DNA from: Epiperipatus broadwayi
Taxonomy: Eukaryota; Onychophora; Udeonychophora; Euonychophora; Peripatidae
Length of the DNA: 64,000 nucleotides
NCBI GenBank assembly: GCA_028023455.1
Contig: JAQFVV010006273.1
Coordinates: 5,632,889-5,696,888 of the forward strand
Direction of reading: 5' to 3'
In this document: positions 1-12,891 of the stretch, piece after piece
Layout: each line of letters opens with the position of its first letter
How positions within the stretch are numbered: the first letter of the stretch is position 1
The notes under the pieces: generated by a model
The model's database searches: none
Told to the model about the DNA's origin: nothing
Seen by the model: only the letters and a program-made list of their open reading frames with translations
Translations under genes and position numbers: made by a program

Positions 1-119
1 AGGCATTTTCTATTGTAAGAAAAAGGTTATATGATGATAATAGCCTGCTTATTGATAGTATAATCAAATTATTAATGTTCTATATAACAACAACATTCAT
101 TTAATATAACTCAGAATTC

Positions 120-1010
120 TTTCAACAAAATCAAGGGTGGCCATGGATCACTACTATCACCCTTTCTGAGCAACATTTACATGGAAAAACTTGAAATCAT
201 AGCCATAAATTCTCTCACCTAAAGTGTGGCTTTGCTGATAACACATTTGTGATGTGGCTGCATAGTGATGCACAATTATAGGCATTCTGGATGCATATCA
301 ACAACTTGCTTCATTTAAATTCACAATGGAATTGGAACAAGAATAAAAATTAGCATTCTTCGATGTTCTTGTAACAAGACTCCCTAAAGGCAAAGTGAAA
401 ACAACAGTATGTAGGAAATCCACACACACTGGCAAGTACTTGGCATATACATTTAATCATACCAGAAGCACTAAACATGGAATCACTATGCAACAGAGCA
501 AATAAGGTTTGTTTCAAAAACAATGATTTGAAAAATGTAAACATTCACATAGAACAAACTTTCATGAAGAATGTTTATCCATCAGCAATCAGCAAGAAAC
601 CCTTTAATAGATAGAAAAAAGAGAAACTAAACAAAGAGAATTGTTGCTGTAGTGTATCCACATATTCCACAAATGGTAAACAAATTAAAGAAATCTGCAA
701 TCAATATAGCATTAAAATAGCTTTTCATTGCCATACCACAGTTTGGGGAATTCCTACTTCTACCAAGCCTAAACTGGAAATGCTGAATGACAAAAGACAT
801 ATCTATGAAATATTATGAGAATATGGTAGGAAATATATTGGGGAGACCTGTTGCTCTGTCAAATGGTGATTGAAAGATCATAAACTAATGGTTAAAAGAG
901 AAATGGCTGATGTGTCTACAGTAGCAGACCATAAATGTACTAATGGTTATATGCTTAATTGAGAAAATAGAAAAATATTTAATAGAGAGGAAAATGTACA
1001 TAGGAGAAAA
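120..1010 (+). mobile_element. Degenerate Penelope-like retroelement (RT C-terminus and GIY-YIG nuclease)
   Basis: Conceptual plus-strand translation, across frameshifts and stops, gives the ordered landmarks of Penelope-like elements. At about 230-262 there is FADNTFVMW, a decayed form of the RT active-site block (usually Y-x-D-D-T-F). At about 403-450 there is TVCRKSTHTGKYL, close to the conserved TVYRKPTHT block. At about 800-855 there is HIYEI, a gap, then YGRKYIGET, matching the paired GIY and YIG motifs of the endonuclease that Penelope-like elements carry after the RT. Stops are frequent (after YGR-containing codons and inside the RT), so the copy is dead. Its 5' part may extend left beyond the window. 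The family call rests on motif order and spacing as recalled from the family, not on a search. Confidence 0.75.
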
Positions 1011-1224
1011 TTCTAAGAAACTTCTCATATGGAAATGGCAAATAATAATATAAGTTAACCAAGTGTGGCAATATGTAATGTATGGAAGTTGTTAATTAAC
1101 TTTTTCTTTAAAAATTTTTTAAAAACCTCTAATTAACATTGCTCTTAAATAAAGAAATTGAAGGACTGAGGAGTATTTAAACCAACCCTAATATATAAAT
1201 TTATTAAATTTCAACTATCTATTG

Positions 1225-1440
1225 CCTTTGACATAATAACTCAGTTGGTTATGGTGTCTGCCTTAAATTTAATGTTTGAGATTCTAAAAGTGTGAGTTTG
1301 ACTCTTTTGTAAATATGGTTATTGGTCAGGCCAGCATCAGCTGAAAAAGAGTGGAGAATAATACTACTCAAAACATTATGTAATTACTAACCTGTCTGTC
1401 TATTTGTGTGCTATTAGTAAAATCTGATTCTAATAAAGTT
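1225..1440 (+). repeat. Possible tRNA-like SINE remnant
   Basis: TAACTCAGTTGGTTATGG resembles an RNA polymerase III A box, and about 55 bases later GAGTTTGACTC resembles a B box. A non-tRNA tail follows, ending near 1440. It is unrelated to the SINE family found at five other places in the window. No target-site duplication was identified, so this could be chance similarity or an old copy. The rest of 1011-1964 shows no gene. Confidence 0.3.
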
Positions 1441-1964
1441 TAAATTTTTCTATATGTTCAACATTTATTGATAGATGATGGAAATAGTTTATCATATTAT
1501 CACAAAAATATCACACTTAATAAACTTGACTTCATCATACATTCTGGAAACATATGAATAAATGTATCTTTAAAAACAAATGACACTCTAGATGCATTCC
1601 ATGCTGAACCATGCAAAAAGAGTCATAATTTATTCATATGCATGGGTTTAATTTGAAAATAAATATATTAATATTTAACTGCAGTTTAAAATTTATATCT
1701 AAGCTAAGTGTAATCTCTTGTTTTATAAATGATTAGTGAAAGTCCTTAATGTATTTAACTAAAGTTAATTCTGTCAAGTTTGACAATTGCAATCAAAATG
1801 TAACAATTTTCTAATGATAAATACTGAACATTTGATAAAGATATATATATATATGTCTAAAATAAAAATTCATCTAACATTACTACAGTAGCCAAAACAA
1901 AATTTTACTAATTAACAAATACATCTTTTCAAGTAAAATTCAACCAAACATATGATATATATAT

Positions 1965-4546
1965 TGTGATAGTCTAGGTTTTCCACCAGAAGAGAGGGAA
2001 CACATCTAACTAAGGTCAGACCTGGGGTCTTTGGAAAGGATGCCATGAATGATGCAATGAAGTAGCTAATCAGTGATTATGCCTACTTCCAATGGGCTAG
2101 CTCTAGGTTTACACATTAAATTCAGACACAATTTAAGCTAGTTCATCCATACTTCACCCATTTTTCAGATCCCACACATGTCTCAGAATTCAAACCCAAG
2201 AAGAATGTTAAACTTGGCTCTCTTCAGCAATGAATTTATCTTAGATAGCAATTACAATACCTTTATATGGGTTCCAATCAAATAAAGGACTCATTTAAAC
2301 ATATTACTATATTATAACATAAGAGATTAACTATGTAAGCACATTTGCATGGTTATGAATTGATAAATAACTTTGATAAACCAGAGATCATTTAATGAAA
2401 ATCAACTTAACAATGTTTTTTTTTTTACAAGCACAATAAAAATTGGAAAACACTTTTAATAAAAAATAAATAATTATATACATGTGTGTATCAAGTATGT
2501 ATCCATATCATATTTTTGATTAAATATATTTATTACTCCAACTCTTCCCATGATAGGTGTACATATAAATCCACTACAGTACAGATTTACAAAACAGATA
2601 AGAGTAACAAAAAAAATTATTAATTCCTTGTTATAATGATCACTAAGCTAACTATCTATTTAACAAGATTATACGGTGTGTGCAATAGCTTCATAGTTTA
2701 ATTTCAACTGTAGAGACTCCATATTCATTAAGGACCCCCCTTAACTATGTACAAGTTTGGTAGAAAAGAACATTCAGACATGAATATTAGTCATTCATTC
2801 TGAATAAACAAATATAAACAAACATTAGTTAACAAAAAATAAACAACACAAACTCTGCCTTGTAGCAAGTGCATGTTTATAATATGGAATAACATCAAAT
2901 AAAATCTTATCTTTATTCCATATTGTAGTAAAGAAGGGATGATAATGTTACCAAATATTATATCCCTATGAAGGGAGAGTTAACCTAAACTTTATTTAAT
3001 AAAATAAAATAAAAATTGTCTAACTTAACAACCTTCCTCCCTGCACTTTCTTGACTTTAATTACAATGGACTCTTCCAATTTATAGACATTTAGGTTTTC
3101 AGGTGTGGAAGTGAAATAAAAAAATACAGAATTCAACAAACATATATGTAAAATAAAATAAAAAGATTACACAACAAATTAAAATTTTCTTCAAGTTTTT
3201 TTGCATAATGTCCATTAATTAGGCAACTAGTGTCTCTGATAGATACAGTTCATTGGTGTTCTGGTCATTCTTTTGGGGCAAGTCATGCATTACACATGGG
3301 AAATCTTTAGTAACATTTGGAATGATGTTATTTTTATTCTATATCCCTCTAGACATTTAAAACAAAGCATTTGATGTTTCAGCAGGAATTACCCAATTGA
3401 ATATTAAAATGTCATACTTTCTGTAGTCAGGGCTGATAACACTTAGCTCTATGACATAACTGAATTAACCAGAGTACATTGTTTGCAGTTCATAAACAAA
3501 ATTTTCTTAATTCAGTTGTTTGGCATTTAATAATTTTTATAAGAACAGAATTATTCCATCATTTATATATATCACTATGCTGATGACATTCTATTTTGTT
3601 ATTTTACCCATATTTAAAGAATAGCATAGTCCTTTTTTTTCCATGTGTCATAGCATCGGCCGGGATGTGAACCCACAACTGCCTGCAACCAACTACTTGC
3701 TTGCATGGCGGCTGCGATACCTCTCGGTTAACAACGTAAGACATAGTCCTTTTTGTTTTAAATATTTATTTAAATAAGTTCAACTATTTTATCCACTGCA
3801 GGAATCTCTTAGAATTCTTTCTGTTTAAATATCAGCTGCAGTTTCTTGTAATTTGTGTTAGAACAATAAAGCAAATAATTTGAAGTGCTTGAATATGCCA
3901 TCCGTGTTCTCTAAGATGCAAACATTCAATTTTTTGATGTTATACAGCTTTTATATTCTTTGAAAATAGTAAAAAAATGATGGAAATGAACTGGGATTGT
4001 TTTCATACTGGATTCAGCTTTTGTAGTGTGGTATACTCATATTTTATTTTCCATCACTGTGTAAACCCTATTGTTGAGTGTATTATATTGAATATAAGTA
4101 AAATAAAATAACAGTAGAATTATGCTTTCATTTTCCACATTTGGTTGCCTAGTGACTGGTTTGACATTTGGTTGTTACTATGATTACTTAGTCTAAATAT
4201 TTTATAATGACATAATTAATACACTGACATTGAATTCATTGTTTGCATATATATATATATATATTAGTACAATTTTTTTTTAATTAGGGTTTTCATCTTT
4301 CAAATAGATAAGTGAAACTAATGTATCATGATATTTCTTAAATATAGAAAAAAATAAACATTTGTTGCAACTATATATATGTGTGTGTGTTTATTTAATA
4401 TAGCAAAAAATAAACATTTGTTGCAATTATGTGTGTGTGTTTATTTACTCCATAAACTTAACAACCTATTAACTAAATTTACATTGAAAATGAGTTTTAT
4501 TTGTTAGTGAGGGTGAACAAATGTTAGATTGTAAGCTACCTTTACA
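1965..4546 (-). mobile_element. LTR of Ty3/Gypsy element, left copy (3' LTR of the minus-strand element)
   Basis: This block is repeated, diverged, at 10531-13261 and 17548-19957. On the plus strand it starts TGTGATAGTC and ends CTTTACA, so it is bounded by the TG...CA expected of LTRs. Landmarks shared by the copies include the CATGAATGATGCAATGAAGT segment near 2045, the aacaaccttcctccctgc segment near 3028 and the tttactccataa segment near 4445. At about 2.58 kb it is long for a Gypsy LTR, partly because a SINE sits inside it (3638-3741). A TATA-like microsatellite lies near 4250. The copies differ visibly, so the element is old. Confidence 0.75.
3638..3741 (-). repeat. tRNA-derived SINE inserted in the left LTR
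   Basis: A minus-strand copy of the SINE described at 53009, with a T-run at its plus-strand left end (the poly(A) tail). It carries the reverse complement of GTTAACCGAGAGGT near 3721-3734 and of GGGTTCACATCCCGGCC near 3660-3676. It is flanked by the duplication catagtccttttt (3625-3637 and 3742-3754). The matching positions of the other two LTRs hold a single uninterrupted copy of this target, which proves a separate later insertion. Confidence 0.88.
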
Positions 4547-4832
4547 ATTCCGCTACCCATTACAGGGTTAAAATTTTAAGTTATTATTACAATTTTAATA
4601 CTTACTCAGAGTGTATGTCTTTAATTTTGTGTTGCAGTGTCCATCATTCTGTATAAATCAGCTCCTAATTCTCAGTGGATTCTAAAGAATTCCAGTAATT
4701 GCTTTTACAATTACCTGGGTCTACTCTCATCATAGATTAATGACTCTATTTTTTTGATGTTATCTCACTTTCCTTTCTCATTTTAATTGAGACATATCTT
4801 TCCTTTCTGGCTTATCAGTTAAGCATACCTAC

Positions 4833-5771
4833 TCAGTAGTCACTCTGTTTGACCAAAAAATAAGGTTTTAAACTGCATATTATATGTTCCATTACTTCTC
4901 CATTCACTGCCATCCAAAACACATTTGGACCTGACTGTTTCACATTAATGAAAGGTCCCTTGTATTGGTTATAAAATTTTTCACACTTCTCTTCCACTAG
5001 TTTACTTATATGGAGTGTTTTAATGAATACTTTGTCTCCTATCTTGAAGTTGTAGGCAATCCCATTTGTTTTGTTTGTTATCTCAGCTTTGTTTGTTAGT
5101 TGCTCATATACTTTTAATATGTCTATTTCCATGGCAAATTTGGCACATTTAACTGGGTGTTCATATTTGTCAAATAATATGGGAATAGTTTGGTTGAAGT
5201 GTAGTCTAATGGGTGTGAATTCAGTCATTTAATTTATGCTCCAATTGATGAAGTTGACTATACACATCATTTGCCTTATCGACAACTTATGCTCATCATC
5301 TAGATAAGTCCTGAATATACATCTGAGCTACCACATTGCATATTATTAAGGGTTCAACTGCGTATTCCTAATGGATGTAAACACGTGCCTTATTTGAGAT
5401 TTCTCTACCTTTATTTTCCATTCCATGGATAAGAAAGGCATACCATGGTCTGATAATATGATCTTGGGTCCTATCCTTATGAATATGAGGGTGCCTAATA
5501 TCTTGTTCATGTGTCTGGTATTAGCTTGGGGTATTGGTAACTTGAAATATATTTTGAGAAGAGATCATAAAGTGACCAATAAGTACTACTTTTTATTAAA
5601 TGGGGGCAATAGCCCATAATAGTGAATTGCTAAAATCTCATTTGGTCTTTTGGGTATAGCTGATTTTAAAGTATTACTGTAATTTTGGTTTACTAGCTTG
5701 AATTGAAACTCACCAAACAATCTTGAAGTGACTTTAAGAAGTCTATAAACATTCTTGACCAGCAAAAACAA
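4833..5771 (-). pseudogene. Gypsy integrase remnant
   Basis: The minus strand at about 5660-5600 encodes KRPNEILAIHYYGLLPP. This matches the first catalytic block of retroviral-type integrases (W/L-A-x-D-x-x-G-P-L-P), but the catalytic Asp is replaced by His. At 5228-4833 an open stretch of 131 residues holds the C-terminal part: TPIRLHF (the TPFELxFG motif), a linker, then FKIGDKVFIK and a chromodomain-like tail ending KPYFLVKQ. Between them the frame is broken several times. The lost Asp and the stops make the enzyme inactive. Confidence 0.75.
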
Positions 5772-5876
5772 ATTCTCAAACTGTATTCTGCTTTATGGGC
5801 ATCAAAGTGTGTGTATAAACAGTGAATATATTTTATGAGTGTGGCACACAATGTTTTAGGTATTACTACCCTCCAC

Positions 5877-6140
5877 TCATCTATCTATGTTTACTCTGTA
5901 AAATGAGAGCTGGGTTTCCATCGTACAGTAAGTGAGATCCTTTGACACATTCAAACCTTTCTCTCTTTTCAAAATTTTCATGATTGGCTTTAAATCTAGG
6001 TCTGCAAATTGGAGTAAGTTCTCTAAATCATTCTCTACATCATTATTAGTCATCAAATTGACACTTGTAATGCAGGCATCCTCCACCAACAAGTGATTCT
6101 GTTCTGACCTACATGGATTTTGAAAAAACATGTCACCCAT
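5877..6140 (-). pseudogene. Gypsy pol linker between RNase H and integrase
   Basis: An 87-codon open stretch in the expected position of the RNase H-integrase connector. The peptide contains DVENDLENLLQFADLD. I recognise no catalytic motif in it. It is assigned to pol only by position and strand, between the RNase H remnant and the integrase core. Confidence 0.4.
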
Positions 6141-6204
6141 GACATTGTAACAGCAAACTCCATCTGACTAGTGACTATTGGTCAGGTAACTGTGATTCAG
6201 GAAT

Positions 6205-7215
6205 TCAAGCCATTTGTGGACAGTGATTACTATCACCTCTGATCTGAGTAGCCTCTGTCAAAATGTTTGGAAGGCCCACACTATTTCTGGTGCTTCCATC
6301 TGTGTAACTGTAATTTATTTCTGGGCCCTTCATGAGCCTGCTGATAAAATAAGAGGACATGAGGTTGGCCATCCTCCTGGGTCTGGGATAGCATTTCCCC
6401 TCATCTGAAACCACTACTATCTGTTTGGACAATAAATGGTTTGTTAAAATCAGAGATGGATAACTTTGCTCTAAGCACCCTGTTTTAATATTTCAAATGC
6501 CTTGACCTGTTTCTTAGTCCAGTTCCATGGCTTATCTTTCCTAATTAGCTTTAAGAATGCTTCCATGTGATCTGGGAACTTCTGGTAGAAACAATTGTAA
6601 AAGTTACACAGGCCTAAAATGATCTAATATGTTTTCTATTGATTAGTTTAGGAAAGATTTTAATGGCACTGATCTTCACTGGATGAGGTCTTATCTTATT
6701 GCAGCCATGATATGACCCAGAAAGACCACTTGGTTAGAAACTAGTGTACTATTTTTGAAGTTAATTTTAATCCCCTTTTGTAATACTCTTCAAAAAAAAT
6801 AAGTGAGATGTCAAAGATGTTCTTCAATTTTGGCAGATGCAATGATCACATCATCCACATAAACAGCTACAGTCTGTTTAACCTCGTGAGATAGGGTTTT
6901 ATCTAGACAACTAATGAAACCAGTACCACTACTTATCAATTGAAAAAGCATTCTATTAAATGGATATGTGAAACACTTTTATTGGAAGGCAGTATATTGT
7001 TGATCACCAGGATGAAGCTCAATCTGTCAATAGCTGAATGTTATATCAAAAATAGAAAACACCTTGTGTTTAAATCTCATGAATAATTTATGTATGGATG
7101 GTGGAATGTTTTTGTCAGGGGTAGTAATTATGTTTAATTGCCCTGGAGCCCAAACAAATCTCATTGACCCATCTTTTTTCTTCACAGTTACAACTGGATT
7201 ACAATAAGATGAAGA
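6205..7215 (-). pseudogene. Gypsy reverse transcriptase and RNase H remnant
   Basis: In minus-strand order the RT blocks read NPVVTVKKKDGSMRFV (near 7200), then VFSIFDI and QIELHPGDQQYTAF (near 7050-6985). The catalytic YVDD is at 6861-6850 in the context TVAVYVDDVIIAS. After it come FLGHIM, then GLCNFY and FEILK in the connection region. RNase H starts with FIVQTDSSG (6436-6410). Several in-frame stops, for example after FSY and after EEHL, and frame changes show it is a fossil. The YVDD box and the PGQLN block place it in Ty3/Gypsy. Confidence 0.85.
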
Positions 7216-7604
7216 GCATTTGGACCCTCAACCCAGCATTTTATTAATCATTTGAATATTTCTTCATGATACTGGTATGGAATATGGTTGATTTGGATTG
7301 AAATGGTTGGTCATGTTTTAATCTGAATTTCTGTTGAAATCCATCTATCACTCCAGGTATCTTCGAAAAAATCAGAAAAATTTGGGCTAAGTTTATTAAC
7401 AGATTGCAATTGCAATGCTTCATTGATTCCAATCATGTTCTCTGCAAGTTTATTATATTGGATATAATACAATTAACTTCATGTAGATTATATCTTGGAA
7501 GTAATGTCATCTCCAAAACATCATCACCTATTTTAACTTTCTTGACAGAGAAGTCAGTAAGTGTAGGAAGTCTTCCCCTAGAATGGCATACATGATTAGG
7601 ACTT

Positions 7605-7850
7605 TCAGTATGAAAACACATGATAGAGGATTTTTTTGCCTACTTTGATCTCAACCCAAATTTGCTTCTGAACTAAGTTAGCTTTTCTGCTGTTGTCCAT
7701 GGTAACCTTAATAGATTTCAGTGGTAAGGTTTTGATGTTGGAATTTTTGATCAGAATCTTTTGGTAGAACTTGTCTGGCACAACTGAAATCTGGCTACCA
7801 GAATCCAACAATGATTTAACTGGAAAGCCCTCAAACAAAACCTCTATCAT
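7605..7850 (-). pseudogene. Gypsy aspartic protease (retropepsin) fragment
   Basis: An open stretch of 81 codons with VKSLLDSGSQISVVP, the retropepsin active-site triad in the form D-S-G followed by the usual hydrophobic strand. A second copy of the same region is at about 14150-14400, where a stop falls soon after DSGS. The position between gag and RT is correct. It is likely part of a former gag-pol polyprotein rather than an independent gene. Confidence 0.7.
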
Positions 7851-8156
7851 GAGGCAGCTTTGTAAAATGAAATTGAGTGTTTTATCATCTCATGAACACA
7901 TCATATTAAGTGATTTCTTCATCAGAAGTTTGGCTCCCATTTCTCAGGGATATTTTGGTTTTTTGAGTTGAAAAACCTACCCTCAAGTACCTGTCTAATT
8001 CAGGTTTGTCTGGATTATGGGTATATAATTACTACACCCTGGTTTGGGGGGTATCCCAGGACTATGAGGGGGGATTATCACTGTTTTGTCAATACTCACC
8101 TGATTTTTTTTGGGGTGATCACATATATGGAGAGTTTCTTTGTAAGAATGTTCCTT

Positions 8157-9880
8157 TCAATGGCTGATATCATCATTATTTTTCCTTTTCTTGTAGACTA
8201 GGGTGTTAAGAGTGGCCTCCTCTTTTATTACCTCTGATGTCCCAGTCGATAAGTTGATATTGTTCATGTCTATTTTGTTGAGCAATTCTGTTACCTGGTC
8301 AATATTTCTAGCACTGGTATATAATAGCAACTGCTCAATTTTGAGAGGTAAATTTATTTTTATTATTATTATTATAATTTTGCTTTTTCTCAGCTGGTAG
8401 GTGTTAAGTGTTCTTAACTTTGTGACCTGGCAGTGAAAGAAATTTCTCAAGTCTCTCCTGGTTTTTATCTGTACTTCTCCTGGAATAGTTGGTACAACAG
8501 GGCCTCTTGCCTCTCCCTATTCCAGAAATTCTTAACTAACAACATTTGTAGTTGTCAAAGGTGGATGGAGATTTGAACAATGACTCTATGACATAAACAC
8601 ACATCCTTGAAGGTGGCTCTATGCAATAATCACCTTTTCTTCTGCAATTCATTGAGAAATAAAGATTGAGGCTCCTAAGATGCTCTATGGGTATCTTATT
8701 GGTGGCTCCCTTAAATATTTTTAACCTGACAAACTGGTTAATTGCACTAAATTGGCCTGAGTGAACTATGCATCTTATTCATCTCCAGAACCTGGTATCC
8801 AGGGTTGGCCTGATATGTATTTGGGATTAACCTTCTAAATTAAAGTTAACAGGGTAATTTCCCCACCTGAACATTATGTGACATGGGATAGTGGATTCCT
8901 CACAAAGGTCACTCATCTTCTGGGTCCTTGAGTGCAACCTCCAAGTCATTCTCCCACTGTTGCTCCATTCTCCCCTATTACTCTGGGTTATTGAGATAAT
9001 CTTAGTTTGTCAGATTTTCATGGTTGATGTCCTTTGACATAGCTGACCCTCAATCATTACCATTCTTTGACTATGAACCTTGTCTAACTTGTCAATTCAG
9101 TCCAGTGCTTCAGTTGCATTATCAATCAGTTTCTAGAGGGTAGTCCTGTCTATGGTGTTTTCAGTCACTGTCAAGACTTTATTTCTCAAGTTACTTTAGG
9201 TGGTGGTCAAGGTCTCCTAGTGCCCTATGCTATGATTCTGACTTGATGCTCTGCTTTATGAACTTTTTTGATCTTGTCTTGTAGCTTCTCTTGTTTCACG
9301 TGCATCTTGTTATTGAGGACCTCTTGACTTCTGTGCACTTTATTGCTTTTGACATTTAATTGCTTATTGATGCTTTACTTGAACTCTTTGAATCATTGCT
9401 GGCATTTTAAATTCTTTTCATCAATTTTATTCTTTAAGTTGCCAAGTGTTTGTATTATTACAGAGTTGTTTCTCAGAATCCTATCTAAGTTGAAGGACAG
9501 TTGCCACATATCTGTGGACAGCCTAATTTTTCTTTCACCTCTTTTTTACATCTGTTCTAACACTATCCATATATTCTCTTAAGTTTTTTTTTTCAAATTT
9601 ATTATCTTATTATTTATGTCATCTTTCATATCTTCCTTAATACTGTACATGCTTTCCTTCAATTTTTTTCTTATACTACTCATGTTATTGCTCAACTCTT
9701 CTTTATAAGGTTCATATCTGCCTTTATACTACTAATGTTATTATTATTCAACTTTGCTTCCATATTATTCATATTACTATTCAGGGTGATCATTTTACTG
9801 TTCATCTCATTCAATCTTGCTTCCATGCTGCTGAACTTTGCCTCCATACCAGTCATGATCAATTCAACCATTTGTTCCAT
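8157..9880 (-). pseudogene. Gypsy gag remnant with N-terminal coiled coil
   Basis: The minus strand from 9880 begins MEQMVELIMTGMEAKF and continues for 62 codons with repeated N-N-M-E-A-K-L heptad-like units, predicting a coiled coil. Further along, broken frames at about 8640-8480 match the better preserved second copy (15128-14910), whose peptide includes MWWESLFQAP and FDNYQKLI, typical of gag capsid-like helices. A final stretch at 8450-8157 is lysine-rich with a run of isoleucines from an AT-rich simple repeat. No CCHC knuckle was recognised. The whole is interrupted by stops. Confidence 0.6.
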
Positions 9881-10509
9881 GATTGTGTTACATCCTGTAG
9901 TCTGTGCCTTAGCTTTCCAGTGTCTGGTCCACCTTATTGGCTAGGGCCCTTTGAGTTTAATGTAACATTTCATCTACAACCTGTGTTTGTGAATGATGAT
10001 CAACTTTGATAATGGACCACCAATATATTTGGATCTATGAAGGCTCTTCCCCAATACTACTAGAATCACCTTCCATTGCACTATCAATAATATCTTATAA
10101 TTACTCATTACTTCCCATATTTTTGCTTGTTAACAGTTTACCACTCCTTAGTATCATTATAATTTTCATCAACAATTAAGTATAATGCTGTTTATTTTTT
10201 TATAAATATGAATAGAAATATCTCATTACCATTTAGTATATATGTTTAACTTATCACTGCATTTTTATGTTGGTATATGTATTATATTTAAAGCTTAGCT
10301 TTTAGTCTATCTGTTTACATGCTTAACTCACCTATTTTAATTTATTTTTATTAATTAGTTATTTATTCATGGTTTCAGTTTAGCACATCATTCCCATCAA
10401 TTAATTCATATACCTAGGCAAATTCATAGAGGTGAATAAGTTCAAAAAAATTTTTTTTCAATACACCAGTCCAATGGCTGGACCTTCTTGGAAGTATATG
10501 TTTCATACC

Positions 10510-10527
10510 CCTAAAGTCTGGGCACCA
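10510..10527 (-). other. Candidate primer-binding site
   Basis: Three bases inside the middle LTR (read on the minus strand) the sequence is TGGTGCCCAGACTTTAGG. It starts with the TGG expected opposite the CCA end of a primer tRNA. A matching site TGGTGCCCAGACTTAAGG lies at 17543-17526 beside the right LTR. The conservation in both copies supports the call; I did not identify the tRNA. Confidence 0.55.
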
Positions 10528-10613
10528 AATTGTAATAGTCCAGGTTTTTGTACCAGAAGAGGGGGGACACATCCAACTACAGTTGGCCCTAAAGTCTTTG
10601 GGAAAGATTCCAT

Positions 10614-11437
10614 GAATGACACAATGAAGTACTTAATGATCATGCCTACTTCCAATGGGATAGATATAGGTTTACACATTGAATTTCAGATATAATTTAG
10701 GCTAGTGCATCCATACCTCACTCCTCTTTCAGATTCCACACATGCATCAGAATTCATACTCACCAAGAATGTTGCACTCAACACTCTTCAGTGGTGAATT
10801 TACTCTAGATAGTGATTACAATACCTTTAAATGGGTTCCAATGAAGTAAAGGACTCATTTAACCAATATTACTATATTATAATGTAAGAAAATTTGTGTG
10901 TATGCACATATGCATGGTTATGAATTGATGAATGAATGGATAAATAACTTTGACAAACTAGAGACCATTTAATGAAAATCAATTAAACAATGTTTATTTA
11001 CAAATGCAATCAAAATTGACAAACTTTTACGAATGACACAATGAAGTACCTAATCAATGATCATGCTTACTTCCAATGGGATAGATCTAGGCTTACACAT
11101 TGAATTCAGATATAATTTAGGCTAGTGCATCCATACCTCACTCCTCTTTCGGATTCCACACATGCATCAGAATTCAAGCCCATCAAGAATGTTTCCACTC
11201 AGCACTCTTCAATAATGAATTTACCTTAGATTGTGATTACAATACCTTCAAATAGGTTCCAATGAAGTATCTCATTCAACCAATAGTACTATATTATATT
11301 ATAATGTAAAAGAATTTGTGTGTATGAATTGATGAATGAATGGATAAATAACTTTGACAAACTAGAGACCATTTAATAAAAATCAATAGAACAATGTTTA
11401 TTTACAAACACAATAAAAATTGACAAACTTTTAACAA
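10614..11437. repeat. Tandem duplication of about 417 bp inside the middle LTR
   Basis: The segment starting gaatgacacaatgaagtac at 10614 starts again at 11031, after gacaaacttttac. Both copies run through the tttacacattgaattt, catgcatcagaattca and gatgaatgaatggataaat landmarks. The second copy has small deletions, for example near 11320. The left and right LTRs have one copy only, so the duplication occurred in this LTR. Confidence 0.85.
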
Positions 11438-12891
11438 AAAAAAAAATTATATACATATGCATGTGTCAAGTATGTATCCCTATTATATTAATGATTATAT
11501 ATGTTTATTACACCAACCCTTCTGATGATAGGTATATGGAAATTCACTACACTACAGATTTACAAAGTAAATAAGAGTAACAAAAAGAAAAATTATTAAT
11601 TCCTTATAACAATAATCACAAAGCTAATTAACTATTTAACAATATTATATGGTGTGGGCAATAGCTTTGTAGTTTAATTCCAACTGTAGAGGTCAACTTC
11701 ACTGAGGACTAGTCCTGTAGCAAGTGCATGCTTTTAATATAAAATAACATCAAATAAAATCTTACCCTTATTCCATATTGTAGTAATTATGATGATAATA
11801 CTGAACTTTATGTCACTATGAAGGGAGAGTTACCTAAACTTTATTTAATAAAATAAAACTTTATTTAATAAAATAAATTAAAAAAATTTGTCTAACTTAA
11901 CAACCTTCCTCCCTGCTCTTTCATGACTTTAACTACAATGAATTCTTCCAATTTAGTGCAGAAATAAAATAAAAACAATACAGAATTCTACAAACATGTA
12001 TGTAAAACAAAAAAAAAAAATACACAAGAAATTAAGATTTTCTTCAAGTTATTTTGCATAATGTTCATGAATTAGGCAACTGGTGTCTTTAATAGATACA
12101 GTTCATCACTGTTCCAGTCATACTTTTAGAGCAAGTCATGCATTACTTGGCAGAACTCTTCAGTGATATATTTTAAATGATATTATTTCCATCTTCTGAT
12201 GTTGTTTTCATTATGTATCCATCTGGACAGTTAAGATAAGGCATTTTATGCTCAGCAGACATTACACAATTGAATATTAAATGATTGTGCTTCCTATGAT
12301 CAGGACTAATAATGCTTAGCCCTATGACACAATTGAATTAACAAGAGTATATTGTTTCACAGTTAATAAACAATTAAAATTTTCTTAATTCAGTATTTGG
12401 TGGCATTTAATAATTTTTAAAAGAACAGAATTATTCCATCTTTAATCATAAATAACTATGCTGATGACATTCTATTTTGTTATTTTGCCTGTATTTGAAT
12501 AATATCACAGCCCTTTTTATGTCTATTTAAATCAGTTCAATTTTTTCATCTAACTACATGAATCTATTAGAATTCTTTCTGTTTAAATATCAGCCACAGT
12601 TTCCTGTAATTTGTGTGACAATGATCAAGTGAATAATTTGAAGTGTTCGAATATGCTGTCCATGTCCTCTAAGATTCAAACATTTGTTTTTCTGATATTG
12701 TTGTTATACAGGATTTGTATTCTTTGAAATAGTAAAAACATGATAGAAATTAACTGGGTTTGTTTTTATGCTGGACTTGGCTTCCATTGCAAGGTAAACT
12801 CACACTTTATTTCCTTTTCCATCACTGTGTAAAACCTATTATTGCATGTATTACATTGATTATAAATAAAATAAAATTACATAGTAGAATT

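Larger units (their letters stand above)
4547..10530 (-). mobile_element. Internal region of Ty3/Gypsy retrotransposon (gag-pol, decayed)
   Basis: Read on the minus strand, the order is gag (about 9900-8160), aspartic protease (about 7850-7605), reverse transcriptase (about 7215-6550), RNase H (about 6450-6200) and integrase (about 5770-4833). Protease-RT-RNaseH-integrase is the order of Ty3/Gypsy; in Ty1/Copia the integrase precedes RT. All domains are broken by stops and frameshifts, so the copy cannot make an intact polyprotein. It is flanked by LTR copies on both sides. The 287 bases between the integrase end and the left LTR hold no reading frame, and I saw no convincing polypurine tract next to the left LTR. 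Confidence 0.85.

Noticed and set aside
350-544. 64-codon minus-strand frame
   Set aside because: It is the antisense of the Penelope-like RT region, which has clear plus-strand motifs.
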